A stretch of 6,642 bases of DNA from Methylorubrum extorquens (GTDB lineage Bacteria; Pseudomonadota; Alphaproteobacteria; Rhizobiales; Beijerinckiaceae): assembly GCA_019695455.1 (NCBI GenBank), contig JAEUAC010000123.1:1-6642 (forward strand), in the 5' to 3' direction. Below, piece by piece: positions 1 to 6,642 of the stretch (the stretch's first letter is position 1; each line of letters opens with the position of its first letter). Below the pieces are notes generated by a model. It saw nothing but the letters and a program-made list of their open reading frames with translations. It had not been told where the DNA came from and made no database searches. The position numbers were made by a program, and so were the translations under genes.

Positions 1-56
1 CGCGCGATACCGAGACGTCCATCGAACAGATCAGGATTCCCGACCGGACTCGCTGA
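1..56 (+). CDS. Possible 3' end of an upstream plus-strand gene (partial)
   Basis: Reading from base 3, the frame gives a short tail, RDTETSIEQIRIPDRTR, ending at a TGA at 54-56. The residues are plausible as a soluble protein C-terminus and most codons end in G or C, as in the neighbouring genes. Only 17 codons are visible, so neither family nor function can be named. The fragment may equally be non-coding; the next frame is also open here. Confidence 0.3.
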   Translation, partial: RDTETSIEQIRIPDRTR

Positions 57-85
57 GCCCTGTCGGCGTTGCGGCTCGGATGCTT

Positions 86-99
86 CGCCGGATCCGGCG
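86..99. other. 14-base perfect palindrome, possible weak hairpin
   Basis: CGCCGGATCCGGCG reads the same on both strands and could fold as a 5-bp stem with a GATC loop, 30 bases after the possible stop codon at 54-56. There is no T-run after it. At about 70% GC, one perfect 14-base palindrome is expected by chance in a window this size, so a terminator role is only a possibility. Confidence 0.2.
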
Positions 100-361
100 G
101 CGTGAGTTCGGCGTTCTCCTGTGGAACGTGCCGACAGCCTGATCGGGACCGCCTGAAGCCGGCCCATCGGCTCCTCGCGCCGGAGAGCGTCCCGCCACCG
201 ATCGAGGTCCAGACCGGATCGGATCCGCCTGAGATCGAGGAGGGGGACGAGGTCTTCCGTTCCGATCGCGCCTCCCGCCTCCGGTCGGCCGGCGCGCAGA
301 ACCGCGCCGGCTTGCGCGGTACCCCCTTTGCGACGGCTTGGACCATGGGCCCGGACCGTCG

Positions 362-377
362 CGCCGCGGCCGCGGCG
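362..377 (-). terminator. GC-only palindrome just after the corA-like stop codon
   Basis: CGCCGCGGCCGCGGCG is a perfect 16-base palindrome that begins 2 bases after the stop codon of the minus-strand transporter gene (TGA, complement of 380-382). As RNA it could fold as a 6-bp all-GC stem with a GGCC loop. No U-tract follows on the minus strand, so it is not a standard intrinsic terminator. Position supports a role in ending or protecting the transcript; chance occurrence in GC-rich DNA is the alternative. Confidence 0.3.
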
Positions 378-379
378 GG

Positions 380-1354
380 TCAGAACCAGCCCTTGGCCTT
401 GAACCAGGCGAGCGGCAGCAGGCCGCTCAGCACGATGACGAGCCCGGCGAGCGGGTAGCCGAACGTCCAGTCCAGTTCGGGCATGTGCTTGAAGTTCATG
501 CCCCACACGCCGACCATGATCGTCGGCGGGATGCCGACGACGGACGCGATGGTCAGCACCTTGAAGAGGTCGTTCTGCTCGATGTTGATGTAGCCGAGCA
601 CGGCATCGAGCAGGAACTGGATCTTGTTGGCGAGATGCGCCTCGTAGTCGTTCAGGGACGCCACGTCCTTGCAGATGGCCGCGAGCCGGACGTGGAGGTC
701 CTCCGGGATCCAGTCGCGGCCGATATCGGCCGCGAAGGAGGCGATGCGCCCGACGCCGAGCAGGACGTCGCGGGCCTGCGATGCCCGGTCGCCGATGGCG
801 CCGATCTGGCTCACCGTCTGGCGCAGGCGCTGCGTGGATCGGACCGGATGCCGGCGGTCGGTCGGATCGCCCCGGAAGGTCGCCCGGGAGATGCGGTCGA
901 TCTCGGCGCCCAGATGCTCCAGCACGTCCGCGCCCCGGTCCACGATCGCCTCGATCAGGGCCGTGAAGATCCCGATGCTCGTGTCGAGCCCCGGGTCCTC
1001 GCCCACGATCCCGACGACGGACTCGAACGTCGACAATTCGGCGTAGCGGATCGTGACGAGAAGCCGGGCCGAGAGGACGAACCCGGTCGGCGTGAGATGC
1101 GCCTCCGCCGTCTCGCTCTGCGCCACGGAGGGCGTGCTGAGGTAGAGGACGTCCTTGCGGACGACGAGCCGGCTCGACGCCTCGATCTCGCCGAGGGCGT
1201 CCCGGGACGGCAGGACGAGCCCCGTCCGCGTCTCGACGATCAGCCGCTCCTCGTCGGTCGGATCGACGAGGTCGATCCAGATCACGTCGTCGGGCACCTC
1301 GCCCGACGGCGCCCTGGCGAACGAGCCGTCGGTATCGCGGTAGGCGTTGAGCAT
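380..1354 (-). CDS. corA: CorA-family magnesium/divalent cation transporter
   Basis: This 324-residue protein is a CorA-type inner-membrane channel that moves Mg2+ (some relatives Co2+, Ni2+ or Zn2+) into the cell as a homopentamer. The N-terminal cytoplasmic part carries the CorA-like stretch VIWIDLVDPTDEE (about residues 24-36), followed by a long, mostly helical region. Two membrane segments close the protein: about 263-284, ending in the signature GMN at 285-287, and about 298-318. The pore-mouth loop FKHMPELDW matches the family pattern. The residue before GMN is Trp instead of the common Tyr. The C-terminus is short and basic (KAKGWF), also typical. The ATG at 1352-1354 has no clear Shine-Dalgarno sequence, but the protein starts where family members usually start (MLNAY). 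Family assignment is firm; the ion carried and the exact subfamily cannot be read from sequence alone. Confidence 0.94.
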   Translation of the reverse strand: MLNAYRDTDGSFARAPSGEVPDDVIWIDLVDPTDEERLIVETRTGLVLPSRDALGEIEASSRLVVRKDVLYLSTPSVAQSETAEAHLTPTGFVLSARLLVTIRYAELSTFESVVGIVGEDPGLDTSIGIFTALIEAIVDRGADVLEHLGAEIDRISRATFRGDPTDRRHPVRSTQRLRQTVSQIGAIGDRASQARDVLLGVGRIASFAADIGRDWIPEDLHVRLAAICKDVASLNDYEAHLANKIQFLLDAVLGYINIEQNDLFKVLTIASVVGIPPTIMVGVWGMNFKHMPELDWTFGYPLAGLVIVLSGLLPLAWFKAKGWF

Positions 1355-1377
1355 CGGGGCGGGACCGGTTCGCCGGC

Positions 1378-1406
1378 CATCCGTCAGGTTCGTCCCGCAG
1401 CGTCAA
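1378..1406 (-). promoter_or_regulatory. Possible promoter for the corA-like gene
   Basis: On the minus strand the spacer upstream of the transporter contains CTTGACG (TTGACG at 1406-1401), a good match to the alphaproteobacterial -35 element. Seventeen bases further lies CGGATG (1383-1378), a poor -10 match. Transcription would start about 15-20 bases before the ATG at 1354. The good -35 and the position support it; the weak -10 keeps confidence low. Confidence 0.27.
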
Positions 1407-1429
1407 GCCTGCCCGATCGCCCCCGCGAC

Positions 1430-1447
1430 GCCGGCAGGGGCGCCGGC
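1430..1447 (-). terminator. Possible weak hairpin after the DUF6894-like gene
   Basis: GCCGGC at 1430-1435 and again at 1442-1447 can pair as a 6-bp stem around a 6-base loop, 11 bases beyond the stop codon of the DUF6894-like gene. No T-run follows. A 6-bp GC stem is common in this composition, so this is a weak call. Confidence 0.2.
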
Positions 1448-1458
1448 CCGGCTCCCCG

Positions 1459-1728
1459 TCAGCAGCGGGTCGGGCCGAGCTTCAGCGTGGCGGGCGTCAG
1501 CGCATGGCTGAACGGCACCTCGAACAGGGCGCCGCCGTCCTGGCCCAGGATCTCGAACCGCCAATGCCGACGGCAGACGCCTTCCGAATCGCCCTCGGCC
1601 AGCAGGCCCTGCGCCGCCCCGAGCGCGGCCGTCCGGGCATGCTCGTCGTCGGGATACTCGGCGCCCTCCGGGTCCTCCACCATGGCATGGCCGTCGCAGA
1701 CGTTCATGTAGTAGCGCACGGCTCGCAT
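1459..1728 (-). CDS. Small DUF6894-like protein
   Basis: The 89-residue product resembles the small DUF6894 proteins, often present in several copies in Methylobacterium and rhizobial genomes. The pattern is an N-terminal strand with aromatics (RYYMNVCDGH), an acidic stretch with a Pro-Glu-Gly turn (EDPEGAEYPDDEHAR), an Ala/Leu-rich helix, then a strand pair (FEILGQDGGALFEVPF) ending in a short tail. No catalytic residues, signal peptide or membrane segment are visible, and the function of the family is not known to me. The ATG at 1726-1728 is the sensible start because the family begins a few residues before the RYY motif; its ribosome site is weak. It lies 104 bases upstream of the corA-like gene on the same strand. 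That gap includes a possible hairpin and a possible corA promoter, so the two need not be co-transcribed. Confidence 0.78.
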   Translation of the reverse strand: MRAVRYYMNVCDGHAMVEDPEGAEYPDDEHARTAALGAAQGLLAEGDSEGVCRRHWRFEILGQDGGALFEVPFSHALTPATLKLGPTRC

Positions 1729-1976
1729 CCCGGTGACCGCGGATGAACAGCGGGCCGCGACGCTCCGTTCCTGGCCGCGCGGATCGGTCCCGTCGCGAAC
1801 GCGGCGCCCGGCCGTCCTGTCGAGCCGGCGATGTCGGCGCGAGCGAACCGGCGACGGTCCAGTGTCGTCCAGTCCGGGCCCGTCCTGCGTGCACGAAGGG
1901 ACGGTCGAACCTCCTGCGGGAACTCCGGCCAGACTGCACGATTTGCAGGCACACCTCAGCGTCTCCCCGAGCCTTC
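1729..1976. other. Divergent spacer between the DUF6894-like gene and the hydrolase gene
   Basis: These 248 bases separate two genes transcribed away from each other, so both promoters should lie here. I could not identify confident -35/-10 pairs. The frame of the hydrolase stays open upstream to 1743, but the added residues are Arg-, Ser- and Cys-rich and would bury a clear signal peptide, so I do not count them as coding. The only distinct element is a small inverted repeat at 1934-1948. Confidence 0.45.
1934..1948. promoter_or_regulatory. Small inverted repeat upstream of the hydrolase gene
   Basis: CTGCA (1934-1938) and TGCAG (1944-1948) form a 5-5-5 dyad ending 28 bases before the hydrolase ATG. 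The spacing is compatible with an operator overlapping the promoter or leader. Such short dyads are frequent by chance and no second copy was noticed, so this is only a candidate. Confidence 0.15.
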
Positions 1977-3068
1977 ATGTCGTCTCTTCGCTCCACTCTG
2001 GCCGCCCTGGCCGCCTGCACGGCCCTGGCCGGCCTCCCCGCCGCGGCGCTGGCGCAGGCACCCGCTCCCGCTCCCATGGCCGCGGCCGATCCGACGGCGA
2101 AGGCCGATCCCGACATGGCCAAGGTGCTGGCGGCGCTGGCCGCGCTCGGTCCGAAGCCGATCGAGAGCCTGTCGGCGGCCGACGCCCGCAAGCAGCCCTC
2201 GGCCGCCGATGCGGCCATGAAGGTGATCAAGGACGAGAAGATCGACGCCAAGCCGCATGCCGGCCTCGACGTGTCGAACAGCCGCTTCGCCGACATGGGC
2301 AACCTTCGGCTGCGCTGGTACGTCCCGGAGAACACGGCCAAGGACGCGAACCTGCCCGTGATCGTGTACTTCCGCGGCGGCGGCTGGGTGATCGCCGACC
2401 TCGACACCTACGACGCGACGCCGTCCGCGCTGGCCCGCAAGACGGGCGCGGCCGTCGTGTCGGTGGATTACCCGATGGGGCCGGAGACCAAGTTCCCGGC
2501 CGCGCACGAGGAGGCGATCGAGGCCTACCGCTACGTCGCGAAGAACGCGCAGGGCTGGGGCTACGATCCGAACCGCATCGCGATCGTGGGCGAGAGCGCC
2601 GGCGGCAACCTCGCCCTCAACACGGCGATCGCGGCCCGCGACCAGAACCTGGCGAAGCCCGTCGCGGTCGTGTCGGTGTATCCGGTCGCCGCGACCACGC
2701 CCGACACGCCCTCGAAGAAGGAGGACGCCGACGCGAAGCCGCTGAACACGGCCATGCTGCCGTGGTTCTTCGACAAGATCCTGACCGATCCGGCCCAGCA
2801 GCAGGACCCGCGGCTGAACCTCGTCGCGGCGAAGCTCGACAACCTCCCCCCGGTGACGATCGTCAACGCCGAGATCGACCCTCTGCGGTCGGACGGCGAC
2901 CTGCTGGCCGAGAAGCTCAAGGCGGCCGGCAACGACGTCACGCACAAGCTCTATGCGGGCGTCACGCACGAGTTCTTCGGCATGGACGCCGTGGTCGCGA
3001 AGGCGCGCGAGGCGCAGGACTTCGCCGTGGTCCAGCTCAAGAAGGGCTTCGGCACGCCGGCCAAGTAG
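1977..3068 (+). CDS. Exported alpha/beta hydrolase, hormone-sensitive-lipase (family IV esterase) type
   Basis: The 363-residue product is an alpha/beta hydrolase likely to act on carboxylic esters outside the cytoplasm. Residues 1-26 form a signal peptide with a hydrophobic Leu/Ala core and an ALA cleavage site before Gln27, followed by an Ala/Pro-rich linker and an Ala-rich helical region. The catalytic domain runs from about residue 100 to the end. The nucleophile Ser207 lies in GESAGGN, Asp301 in EIDPLRSDG and His331 in VTHEFFGM, so the triad is complete. The HGGG oxyanion motif of the family reads RGGG (133-136), and the usual DYRLAPE reads DYPMGPE (164-170). The ATG at 1977 is chosen because it gives the signal peptide; the frame is open further upstream to 1743. 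The ribosome site is weak. The gene stands alone between divergent and convergent neighbours. Substrate is unknown. Confidence 0.88.
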   Translation: MSSLRSTLAALAACTALAGLPAAALAQAPAPAPMAAADPTAKADPDMAKVLAALAALGPKPIESLSAADARKQPSAADAAMKVIKDEKIDAKPHAGLDVSNSRFADMGNLRLRWYVPENTAKDANLPVIVYFRGGGWVIADLDTYDATPSALARKTGAAVVSVDYPMGPETKFPAAHEEAIEAYRYVAKNAQGWGYDPNRIAIVGESAGGNLALNTAIAARDQNLAKPVAVVSVYPVAATTPDTPSKKEDADAKPLNTAMLPWFFDKILTDPAQQQDPRLNLVAAKLDNLPPVTIVNAEIDPLRSDGDLLAEKLKAAGNDVTHKLYAGVTHEFFGMDAVVAKAREAQDFAVVQLKKGFGTPAK

Positions 3069-3076
3069 GCCGCGGG

Positions 3077-3104
3077 GTCGCCCGTCCCGGCCGGGGCGGG
3101 CGAC
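3077..3104. terminator. Strong hairpin between convergent hydrolase and cupin genes
   Basis: GTCGCCCG (3077-3084) pairs exactly with CGGGCGAC (3097-3104). The stem continues inward with a T-G pair and three C-G pairs to a GGCC loop, giving about 12 bp. It starts 8 bases after the hydrolase stop codon and ends 21 bases before the cupin stop codon. Symmetry and position suggest a two-way terminator for the convergent pair. There is no T-run on either side, so it is not a textbook intrinsic terminator, but this is common in GC-rich genomes. Confidence 0.55.
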
Positions 3105-3125
3105 CGTCCGGCCGGGGCGCCGGGC

Positions 3126-3665
3126 TCAGGCCGCCGGCGCCTTGTGGATCGGATCCACCCAATAGACCGACTCGGGCTTCTCGACGGGCTCCACGCCCTC
3201 GATGTTGACCACGACGGCCTCGTTGTCGGAGCGCACCAGCACGCATTGCAGGGGTTCGCTCGTCGAGGCGTTGATCTCCTGGTGCGGCACGTAGGGCGGC
3301 ACGAAGATGAAGTCGCCGGGCCCGGCTTCGGCCACGTATTCGAGCTTGTCGCCCCAGCGCATGCGGGCCTGCCCGGAGACGACGTAGATCACGCTCTCGA
3401 GCGCGCCGTGATGGTGCACGCCCGTCTTCGCGTTCGGCTGGATGGCGACGGTGCCGGCCCAGATCTTCTGCGCACCGACCCGCGCGGCGTTCACGGCCGC
3501 CTGGCGGAACATGCCGGGCGTCTGGGCCGTGTTCGAGTCGAGCTGGTCTCCCGGGATCACCCGGACGCCGTCGTGCTTCCAGCGCGGCTCCGCGTCCTCG
3601 CCATGCGGGTCCCCGTGGTCGTGCGGGTGATCGTGGGGATGGTCGTGATCGTGGTCGTGCGGCAT
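3126..3665 (-). CDS. Cupin-domain protein with a His/Asp-repeat N-terminus
   Basis: This 179-residue, probably cytoplasmic protein has a single cupin barrel. Cupin motif 1 is visible as H84-x-H86-x3-E90, continuing to Gly98, and motif 2 as GDFIFVPPYVPHQEIN (117-132), with His128. Together these give the usual three-His, one-Glu metal site, so a metal-dependent enzyme or sensor is likely; the reaction cannot be deduced. The first 21 residues are a tandem His-Asp/His-Pro run with nine histidines (positions 3, 5, 7, 9, 11, 13, 15, 17, 21), a likely metal-binding tail that could help load or store the cupin metal. No signal peptide is present. The ATG at 3663-3665 includes this tail; a weak GGAT precedes it. 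The gene begins 32 bases after the acetyltransferase stop on the same strand, so the two are probably co-transcribed. Confidence 0.88.
   Translation of the reverse strand: MPHDHDHDHPHDHPHDHGDPHGEDAEPRWKHDGVRVIPGDQLDSNTAQTPGMFRQAAVNAARVGAQKIWAGTVAIQPNAKTGVHHHGALESVIYVVSGQARMRWGDKLEYVAEAGPGDFIFVPPYVPHQEINASTSEPLQCVLVRSDNEAVVVNIEGVEPVEKPESVYWVDPIHKAPAA
3615..3659 (-). repeat. In-frame His/Asp codon repeat in the cupin gene
   Basis: Codons 3-17 of the cupin gene alternate His (CAC or CAT) with Asp (GAC or GAT) or Pro, giving imperfect 6-base tandem units on the minus strand. The length is a multiple of three and the frame is kept, so this is a coding low-complexity repeat. Such tracts can change in unit number by slippage. 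Confidence 0.7.
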
Positions 3666-3697
3666 GGCGCGATGCTATCCGGTCGGCGAGGTCGGGC

Positions 3698-4255
3698 TCA
3701 AGTCCCGCGGCGCAGGAGGCGGGCGGGGTTGCCGCCGACGGTGGCGCCGGGCGGGACGTCGCGCGTCACCACGCTGCCGGCGCCCACGACGGCGTCGTCG
3801 CCGATGGTCACGCCCGGCAGGATGGTGGCGTTGCCGCCGATCCAGACGTTGCGGCCGATCGTGACGGGGCGGCCGAACTCGAGGCCGCTCGCGCGCGTCT
3901 CGGCGTCGCGCGGATGGTCGGCCGCGTAGATCTGGACGGCCGGACCGATCTGCGTGCCGGCCCCGATGGTCACGGGCGCGATGTCCAGGATGCAGCAGTC
4001 GAAGTTCAGGAAGACGCCGTCGCCGACCCGAATGTTGACGCCGTAATCGCAGAAGAAGGGCGGCCGGATCACGGCCTTGTCGCCGACGGCGCCGAGGATC
4101 TCGCGCAGCAGCGCCCGCCGGTGGGTCGCGTCCTCGCCGAAGGCCGCGTTGTAGCGCACCATCCAGGCCCGCGCCGCGGCCGCCAGCGCCAGGAGCTCCG
4201 GGTCGTCCGGCCGGTAGAGCTCGCCGGAGACCATCTTGTCGCGTTCGCTCGCCAT
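3698..4255 (-). CDS. maa: Maltose/galactoside-type O-acetyltransferase (left-handed beta-helix)
   Basis: The 185-residue protein matches the Maa/LacA/NodL group of acetyl-CoA-dependent sugar O-acetyltransferases, cytoplasmic trimers that acetylate a sugar hydroxyl. Residues 1-57 look like the N-terminal maltose acetyltransferase cap (MVSGELYRPDDPEL, then helices). From about 60 to 180 there are hexapeptide repeats of the left-handed beta-helix type (for example IGAGTQIGPAVQI and VTIGRNVWIGGNATILPGVT), ending with the acetyl-CoA-site motif GGNPARLL (174-181). His114 in AADHP corresponds to the catalytic His of LacA-type enzymes. Length is normal for the family. The ATG at 4253-4255 is preceded by GGAG four bases upstream of a short spacer, a good ribosome site. 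The cupin gene follows 32 bases downstream. The acceptor sugar cannot be told from sequence; nodL-like or lacA-like naming would be equally defensible. Confidence 0.92.
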   Translation of the reverse strand: MASERDKMVSGELYRPDDPELLALAAAARAWMVRYNAAFGEDATHRRALLREILGAVGDKAVIRPPFFCDYGVNIRVGDGVFLNFDCCILDIAPVTIGAGTQIGPAVQIYAADHPRDAETRASGLEFGRPVTIGRNVWIGGNATILPGVTIGDDAVVGAGSVVTRDVPPGATVGGNPARLLRRGT

Positions 4256-4259
4256 GTCT

Positions 4260-4263
4260 CTCC
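4260..4263 (-). promoter_or_regulatory. Ribosome binding site of the acetyltransferase gene
   Basis: On the minus strand GGAG precedes AGAC and then the ATG at 4255, a 4-base spacer. It supports this start over any internal ATG such as Met8. Confidence 0.5.
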
Positions 4264-4267
4264 ATCC

Positions 4268-4295
4268 GACCGCATGCGGTCTTGTCTGCTATAAG
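4268..4295. promoter_or_regulatory. Divergent maa-nadE promoter region with a palindrome
   Basis: GACCGCATGCGGTC (4268-4281) is a perfect 14-base palindrome in the short spacer between two divergent genes. TATAAG at 4290-4295 is a fair -10 element toward nadE, and the overlapping TATAGC on the other strand (4293-4288) could serve the acetyltransferase. No good -35 was found for either. The palindrome would lie in the -35/spacer region of the nadE promoter and near the start site of the other, where an operator would act. One such palindrome is expected by chance in a window of this size and GC content, so position is the main argument. Confidence 0.32.
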
Positions 4296-4333
4296 GGCCC
4301 GGAACGCAGCGGAGGCGGGCGGTGAGCGCGCCT

Positions 4334-4337
4334 GGAG
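4334..4337 (+). promoter_or_regulatory. Ribosome binding site of nadE at the ATG start
   Basis: GGAG lies 5 bases before the ATG at 4343. A second, stronger-looking GGAGG at 4311-4315 lies 6 bases before an in-frame GTG at 4322. The first gives the family-typical N-terminus MSFHSLYRHGF; the second would add seven residues (MSAPGDA). Confidence 0.5.
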
Positions 4338-4342
4338 ACGCG

Positions 4343-6387
<2,045 letters not shown>

Positions 6388-6394
<7 letters not shown>

Positions 6395-6408
6395 GCGTGC
6401 CTCAGCGC
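6388..6408. terminator. Hairpin holding both stop codons of convergent genes
   Basis: GCGCTGAG (6388-6395) pairs exactly with CTCAGCGC (6401-6408) around the loop CGTGC. The TGA of nadE (6392-6394) lies in one arm and the complement of the TGA of the opposing gene (6402-6404) in the other. With only 7 bases between the two genes, this 8-bp stem is the likely shared two-way terminator. No T-run is present on either side. Confidence 0.45.
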
Positions 6409-6641
6409 TCGGCGGCGACGACGCCCTTCGCCGTCAGCACGACCCATTGGCGCCCGCGCCGCTCGATCGCCTCGACGCGGCCGAGGCCGGGCAGGCTCAT
6501 GCCGGGAGCGACCTCGAAGAAGCGGCCGTTGCGCGCCTCGACGAGGGCCATGCCGTCGTCGACGTCGCGGAGCAGGTAGGCGTCGCTCACCTGGCGCCGC
6601 GGATCCGGCTTCGGATCGGCGGCGCCAGGTGAGCGACGCCT
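6402..6641 (-). CDS. C-terminal part of a conserved hypothetical protein (5' end outside window)
   Basis: The visible C-terminus (YLLRDVDDGMALVEARNG, then FEVAPGMSLPGLGRVEAIER and RGRQWVVLTAKGVV) resembles the conserved tail of larger Hyphomicrobiales proteins that have a membrane segment and a long helical region before it; this is from memory of the family and not verified. A GTG at 6588-6590 would give a 62-residue protein, but the frame stays open upstream to the window edge. The codons just before it encode a Pro/Asp-rich linker (DPKPDPRRQ) of the kind that joins domains. I therefore read it as the 3' end of a longer gene. Bases from about 6618 on belong to a perfect inverted repeat and may be artefactual, so residues encoded there should not be trusted. 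Function is unknown. The stop codon is 7 bases from that of nadE. Confidence 0.6.
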   Translation of the reverse strand, partial: RRRSPGAADPKPDPRRQVSDAYLLRDVDDGMALVEARNGRFFEVAPGMSLPGLGRVEAIERRGRQWVVLTAKGVVAAER

Positions 6642-6642
6642 A
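6577..6642. repeat. Perfect 24-base inverted repeat ending at the window edge
   Basis: Bases 6577-6600 and 6619-6642 are exact reverse complements. Between them, GATCCG (6602-6607) and CGGATC (6612-6617) also pair around a GCTT loop, with one G-G mismatch (6601/6618). The whole structure has 30 paired positions of 31. The left arm lies inside coding sequence that looks conserved, so it is the native copy. The right arm runs to the last base and may continue beyond it. A fold-back artefact at a contig end is the simplest explanation. Confidence 0.9.

Larger units (their letters stand above)
57..379. other. Gene-free stretch downstream of corA
   Basis: About 320 bases hold no convincing gene. 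The plus-strand frame open from 69 to 458 gives an arginine-, proline- and serine-rich composition without family resemblance and runs into the 3' end of the transporter gene on the other strand, so I treat it as a by-product of high GC. Two perfect palindromes are present, at 86-99 and 362-377. If the partial gene ending at 56 is real, this is the spacer between two convergent genes. Confidence 0.5.

Noticed and set aside
338..1711. A 457-codon plus-strand frame antisense to the corA-like and DUF6894-like genes
   Set aside because: Both opposing genes have recognisable family features; this frame does not, and its composition is that of an antisense shadow.
1743..1976. N-terminal extension of the hydrolase to an upstream start
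   Set aside because: The 78 extra residues are Arg/Ser/Cys-rich, show no family similarity and would place the signal peptide inside the protein.
1733..3208. A 491-codon plus-strand frame overlapping the hydrolase gene
   Set aside because: The hydrolase frame holds a complete catalytic triad and a signal peptide. The alternative is an Arg/Gly/Pro-rich shadow that runs into the cupin gene.
3144..3929. A 261-codon plus-strand frame across the cupin and acetyltransferase genes
   Set aside because: It is antisense to two genes with clear motifs and spans the gap between them, with no domain signature.

Overview
The window is very GC-rich (roughly 70% by eye) and densely packed with ordinary bacterial genes. 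Base composition, the DUF6894-type small protein, the form of the CorA-like transporter and the fused glutaminase-NAD synthetase all fit an alphaproteobacterium of the order Hyphomicrobiales, most like Methylobacterium or a relative. That placement rests on family recognition, not on a marker gene or a search.

Layout, left to right. Positions 1-56 may hold the last codons of a plus-strand gene. About 320 bases without a convincing gene follow. A CorA-like divalent cation transporter (380-1354, minus) and a small DUF6894-like protein (1459-1728, minus) come next. After a 248-base divergent spacer lies an exported alpha/beta hydrolase of the hormone-sensitive-lipase type (1977-3068, plus). It converges on a cupin protein with a histidine-rich N-terminus (3126-3665, minus), which sits 32 bases downstream of a maltose/galactoside-type O-acetyltransferase (3698-4255, minus); these two probably form an operon. 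A short divergent spacer containing a 14-base palindrome separates the acetyltransferase from nadE, the glutamine-dependent NAD+ synthetase (4343-6394, plus). nadE converges, with only 7 bases between stop codons, on the C-terminal part of a gene that runs off the right edge (from 6402, minus).

The genes do not form an obvious pathway. They cover metal ion transport, NAD synthesis, sugar acetylation, an esterase-like enzyme and small conserved proteins, and look like chromosomal housekeeping and accessory metabolism. I see no mobile element, CRISPR array, tRNA, rRNA, toxin-antitoxin pair or defence system. Strong GC-rich hairpins sit between both convergent gene pairs and probably serve as two-way terminators.

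The oddest feature is at the right edge: the last 24 bases are an exact reverse complement of 6577-6600. This looks more like a fold-back sequencing or assembly artefact than biology, and it affects how the last gene should be read. I did not find a previously undescribed system here. The items most worth a second look are the fold-back end, the His/Asp-repeat cupin and the hydrolase in which the usual HGGG oxyanion motif reads RGGG.
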